A program made the position numbers and the translations under genes. Of a DNA stretch of 8,210 nucleotides, positions 6,058 through 8,210 are shown piece after piece. The notes under the pieces were generated by a model. The model was not told the origin of the DNA, did not search any database, and saw nothing but the letters and a program-made list of their open reading frames with translations. Source of the stretch: Coxiellaceae bacterium (GTDB lineage: Bacteria > Pseudomonadota > Gammaproteobacteria > Coxiellales > Coxiellaceae); contig DMFG01000010.1 in the NCBI GenBank assembly GCA_003450655.1, positions 1 to 8,210 on the forward strand, read 5' to 3'. Positions within the stretch are counted from its first letter, which is position 1. Each line of letters starts with the position of its first letter.

Positions 6058-6462
6058 TTATCGTTGGTTGAGGTGCTGATTCAAAAAAGCTTTTGTGGCC
6101 AAACAGTTATTGCCTTTAAATGTTGCATTGACGATGGTCTGTTGTCTATTGACTTCAAACCAGGTCGTGCATTGGTAGACGGTCACATCACCACCTGTGA
6201 TAACAGCATGGGTTTTTTCTTCATTTTGTGAGATTACGGTTGGCGATTTGACGCGATCAACGGTGATATAAGTGAGTAATTGATTACCATTAGGAAGCTT
6301 CTTGATAGTGTTAGGATATCCCCAGGCGGTATAGAGTTGGTTGGCTGATGCGTTCTTCCAGCTGGTGACTGCAGCATTATAGTTTTGAACCGTTCCACAG
6401 GCGGTTAGGATCATGGTTAAACCAATGGCTAATAAGATGCGGCCTGATTGGATGATTATCAT
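6058..6462 (-). CDS. Small hypothetical lipoprotein
   Basis: From ATG at 6462 this is 134 residues. Residues 1-21 are a lipoprotein signal peptide with R8, a hydrophobic core and lipobox L19-T-A-C22. Gly at +2 (no Asp) predicts sorting to the outer membrane. The mature part has W-x-N-A-S-x-N-Q-L-Y-T-x-W-G-Y-P followed by L-P-N-G-N-Q-L-L-T-Y. That short pattern is common in small lipoproteins of the SmpA/OmlA-like kind, where a WG-P turn precedes a beta strand; the precise family is not assigned. The frame is open to 6516, but the promoter at 6493-6520 lies inside that extension, and the lipobox sits properly only with the 6462 start. AAGAGA lies about six bases upstream of it as a modest ribosome binding site. 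Two later cysteines (at 98 and 120) could form a disulfide in the periplasm. Confidence 0.8.
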   Translation of the reverse strand: MIIIQSGRILLAIGLTMILTACGTVQNYNAAVTSWKNASANQLYTAWGYPNTIKKLPNGNQLLTYITVDRVKSPTVISQNEEKTHAVITGGDVTVYQCTTWFEVNRQQTIVNATFKGNNCLATKAFLNQHLNQR

Positions 6463-6492
6463 GTTTGGTCTCTTAATCAATGTGCTGATGTT

Positions 6493-6520
6493 AGTATAAT
6501 AGCACAAATCGTTCAATCAA
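6493..6520 (-). promoter_or_regulatory. Promoter of the lipoprotein gene
   Basis: On the minus strand TTGATT (6520-6515), 16 bases, then TATACT (6498-6493) form a plausible sigma-70 promoter. Transcription would begin near 6486, leaving about 24 bases before ATG at 6462. This decides against the longer upstream start. Confidence 0.55.
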
Positions 6521-6769
6521 GGTTTTTAATACGAATCGGCAATAGATTGGTCGATGTCACAGATAATTTCTCCTTTGATAAGGAATCTTGTTATGACGAT
6601 GCAAGGGGTTATTGATTATGGAATTTATATGATCGCGTACAATTAAGGCTCATCCTTGTGTCTTTAATATCTATGTCATGGATGGATGTTTTATCAGTGA
6701 ATGGGTAGCTCTCTTAAGATTTATTGGAGCAATATTATTAAAAGCATATATTTTTACTCAGCGATAAAT

Positions 6770-6967
6770 CTACGCTGCGGCCGCAGATCCGTTGTTCAAT
6801 GTTGGGAAAAATTCTTCGTTCAACATTCGAGCAATGTCTGCTCCTTTGATCGGGCGTTGGTATTCTTCAAAAAATGAAGCGAAACTCCATCTTAAAATCC
6901 CTGCTATGACGCTCTGGATTTCAGCAGAGTAATGGTTATCACAACTTGTTCTGAACTCAGTTATGTT
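6770..6967 (-). pseudogene. Possible C-terminal remnant of a lost protein
   Basis: The minus strand is open for 65 codons ending at TAG (6772-6770), bounded upstream by TAA at 6970-6968. The translation reads like real protein from about codon 10 on. It is amphipathic and rich in Glu, Phe and Ile, with E-E-Y-Q-R-P-I-K-G-A-D-I-A-R near the middle, N-E-E-F-F-P-T-L after it and a Gly-Ser-Ala4 end. There is no ATG, GTG or TTG before codon 48, and only about 45 bases separate it from the ppiB terminator, so it cannot be an intact gene. It weakly recalls the C-terminal helical domain of TetR-type regulators, but I cannot assign it. The opposite strand is also open over part of this stretch (ending at the TAA at 6931-6933), so coding is not proven. 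Confidence 0.35.
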
Positions 6968-7015
6968 TTATGACACGAATATGATATGGCTTGATGTAAT
7001 TATCACTACAGCAAT

Positions 7016-7052
7016 AAAAAGAGGAAAGGTTGCCCGCTGATACAGCGGGCAA
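7016..7052 (-). terminator. Rho-independent terminator of ppiB (purL-ppiB unit)
   Basis: Bases 7030-7039 (TTGCCCGCTG) and 7043-7052 (CAGCGGGCAA) form a perfect 10-bp GC-rich stem with a 3-base loop. Read on the minus strand the stem is followed by CCTTTCCTCTTTTTATT, a pyrimidine tract ending in five T (7020-7016). It lies 15 bases beyond the ppiB stop codon. The plus strand has no T tract after the stem, so it works only for the minus-strand genes. Confidence 0.85.
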
Positions 7053-7067
7053 TGCCTATTAGGTGGA

Positions 7068-7580
7068 TTAGTCAGCAGAGACGGTTTCGTTGACAGCCGT
7101 CGCTTTATTAATCATGACAGGCTCAGCGGGTACATCTTGATGGCCGTTGCGAGATGTGGTTTCAACCACTTTGATTTGATCAACAATATCCATGCCCGCA
7201 ATCACTTTTCCAAATACGCAATATCCATAACCCTGGGGGTCTTTGGATTGGAAGTTTAGGAAAGCATTATCTTTAACATTGATAAAGAATTGTGAAGAAG
7301 CAGAGTGTGGTGCCATGGTGCGAGCCATTGCTAGAGTGCCGCGGGTGTTTTGCTCGCCATGCTCAGCTTCGTTCTCGATAGGATCATGAGTGTCTTTTTG
7401 TTGCATGTCTGCATCAAAGCCGCCACCTTGGATCATGAAGTCGTTAATCACTCGATGGAATAGGGTGTTGTCATAAAAACCTTCTTCAACATAACGTAAA
7501 AAGTTTTTGGCAGTGTTAGGCGTGTTGGTGTGGTCCAGTTCGATATCGATGGTGCCCATTGATGTTTCTAAGCGAATCAT
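7068..7580 (-). CDS. ppiB: Peptidyl-prolyl cis-trans isomerase B (cyclophilin)
   Basis: Cytoplasmic cyclophilin that catalyses cis-trans isomerisation of X-Pro bonds during folding. The domain fills residues 1-160 of 170. F-H-R43-V-I with the catalytic Arg is followed by F-M-I-Q-G-G-G at 48-54, then A-R-T-M-A-P-H-S-A-S-S-Q-F-F-I-N at 86-101 and F-L-N at 107-109. These are the hallmark motifs of the bacterial PpiB group. There is no signal peptide, so it is the cytoplasmic (B) rather than periplasmic (A) form. The start ATG at 7580 is fixed by GGAG (7590-7587), seven bases away. A 10-residue polar tail follows the domain. It lies 23 bp downstream of purL on the same strand and ends at a strong terminator, so purL read-through is likely. 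All active-site residues are present. Confidence 0.96.
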   Translation of the reverse strand: MIRLETSMGTIDIELDHTNTPNTAKNFLRYVEEGFYDNTLFHRVINDFMIQGGGFDADMQQKDTHDPIENEAEHGEQNTRGTLAMARTMAPHSASSQFFINVKDNAFLNFQSKDPQGYGYCVFGKVIAGMDIVDQIKVVETTSRNGHQDVPAEPVMINKATAVNETVSAD

Positions 7581-7603
7581 AGTTTTCTCCTATTGAATTA
7601 TTG

Positions 7604-8210
7604 TTATTTTAACCATGCCCTTGCATTACGAAAGAGCTGTATCCAAGGGGTGTTTTCCCCCCAGGTATTCGGTGACCAAGACAGCTGAGATGTGCGAAAC
7701 ACACGTTCAGGGTGTGGCATCATCAGTGTGACTCGACCGTCTGTGGTTGTGACTCCCGCGATACCTTCTGGGCTTCCGTTCGGATTAAAAGGGTAGCGTT
7801 GAGTGATGTTATTTGAATGGTCAACGTAGTGTAAAGCCGTGCGTTGTTGGCTTTGGAGTTGTGTTAAATCTTCAGATGAGCGAAATGTCGCGCGTCCTTC
7901 TGCGTGAGATACGACAACAGGCAGCGTACTACCTTCCATGCCTTGTAATAAAATGGATGGCGATCGGGGTATGGTGACTAAGCTTAAACGCGCTTCGAAT
8001 TGTTCTGATTCATTGCGTTGCCATAGTGGGAAGTGATTGCTGCCAGGAATGATGGGTTGACAATGTGCTAGCACTTGGCAGCCATTGCAGATTCCTAGGG
8101 TAAAGGTATTGTTACGATTAAAAAATGTAGCAAAGGTATCGTGCAATAGGGGGTTGCGTAAAATGGATTCGGCCCAGCCTCGTCCTGCGCCTAATGTGTC
8201 ACCATACGAA
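7604..8210 (-). CDS. purL: Phosphoribosylformylglycinamidine synthase, C-terminal glutaminase part (partial)
   Basis: Fourth step of de novo purine synthesis: FGAR + Gln + ATP gives FGAM. Only the last 201 residues are in view; the frame runs off the right edge and the full protein would be about 1,290 residues. The visible part is the class I glutamine amidotransferase domain of the large, single-chain PurL of Gammaproteobacteria. [12 protein letters not shown] opens it, then nucleophile C41 in G-I-C-N-G-C-Q, and the His166/Glu168 partners in [10 protein letters not shown]. The ending [12 protein letters not shown]...F-R-N-A-R is typical of the family. The TTG at 8146 is an internal Leu codon, not a start. 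No defect is seen. The stop codon is 23 bases before ppiB. Confidence 0.97.
   Translation of the reverse strand, partial: SYGDTLGAGRGWAESILRNPLLHDTFATFFNRNNTFTLGICNGCQVLAHCQPIIPGSNHFPLWQRNESEQFEARLSLVTIPRSPSILLQGMEGSTLPVVVSHAEGRATFRSSEDLTQLQSQQRTALHYVDHSNNITQRYPFNPNGSPEGIAGVTTTDGRVTLMMPHPERVFRTSQLSWSPNTWGENTPWIQLFRNARAWLK

Larger units (their letters stand above)
6517..7067. other. 551-bp region without an intact gene
   Basis: No frame here makes a normal gene. It holds, from left to right, the upstream end of the lipoprotein promoter; two very short frames with good ribosome binding sites (- strand 6560-6513, 15 codons from GTG; + strand 6593-6646, 17 codons from ATG); a featureless AT-rich stretch from about 6650 to 6769; a protein-like open stretch on the minus strand (6770-6967) with no start codon; and the ppiB terminator. 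It looks like decayed coding sequence, with nothing recognisable as an RNA gene or an insertion sequence. Confidence 0.5.

Noticed and set aside
6678..6767. Plus-strand frame of 29 codons from ATG that could encode a hydrophobic peptide
   Set aside because: No ribosome binding site and no visible promoter; length is within chance for AT-rich DNA.
6777..6933. Plus-strand frame opposite the minus-strand remnant
   Set aside because: It lacks an early start with a ribosome binding site and its translation looks less protein-like than the minus-strand reading, though it cannot be fully excluded.
1..8210. CRISPR arrays, tRNA or rRNA genes, insertion sequence ends
   Set aside because: No regularly spaced repeats, no tRNA-like cloverleaf sequence, and no transposase or flanking inverted repeats were found.

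Overview
The window looks like a chromosomal segment of a gammaproteobacterium with an intracellular or host-associated lifestyle, most likely of the order Legionellales. This is inferred from three things: gammaproteobacterial housekeeping genes (purL, ppiB, a fused msrBA), an AT-leaning composition, and a block of unrecognised proteins with eukaryote-like features. No marker gene fixes the genus.

Left part (1-3916, + strand): four genes that look like exported or host-directed proteins. (1) A protein of unknown function, probably cut by the window edge, with an RSxSxP motif and a Ser/Thr-rich tail. (2) A secreted, C-terminally membrane-anchored GH18 (chitinase-like) protein. (3) A 349-residue protein with a short degenerate ankyrin-like stretch. 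(4) Eleven bases after it, a 171-residue unknown protein ending in Cys-Cys-Arg-Phe-Met, a CaaX-type prenylation signal. The GH18 gene and the ankyrin-like gene each have upstream a near-identical tandem element, YTTAAK-N5-YTTAAK followed by GGAATC. This matches the PmrA box, which in Legionella and Coxiella controls many type IVB (Dot/Icm) effector genes. The most interesting reading is a small PmrA-controlled effector cluster; this is inference.

Middle (3939-6516): msrBA (- strand), a fused methionine sulfoxide reductase, is divergent from an AT-rich MFS transporter of the Bcr/CflA type (+ strand). A compact intergenic region between them carries an extended -10 and a 15-bp dyad that could be an operator. 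The MFS gene converges almost end to end on a small lipoprotein gene (- strand).

Right part (6517-8210): a region of about 550 bp with no intact gene. It holds the lipoprotein promoter, an open stretch on the - strand that reads like the C-terminal end of a lost protein, and the ppiB terminator. ppiB (cyclophilin) lies 23 bp downstream of the 3' end of purL, which runs off the window; both are on the - strand and could share a transcript ending at the hairpin near 7040.
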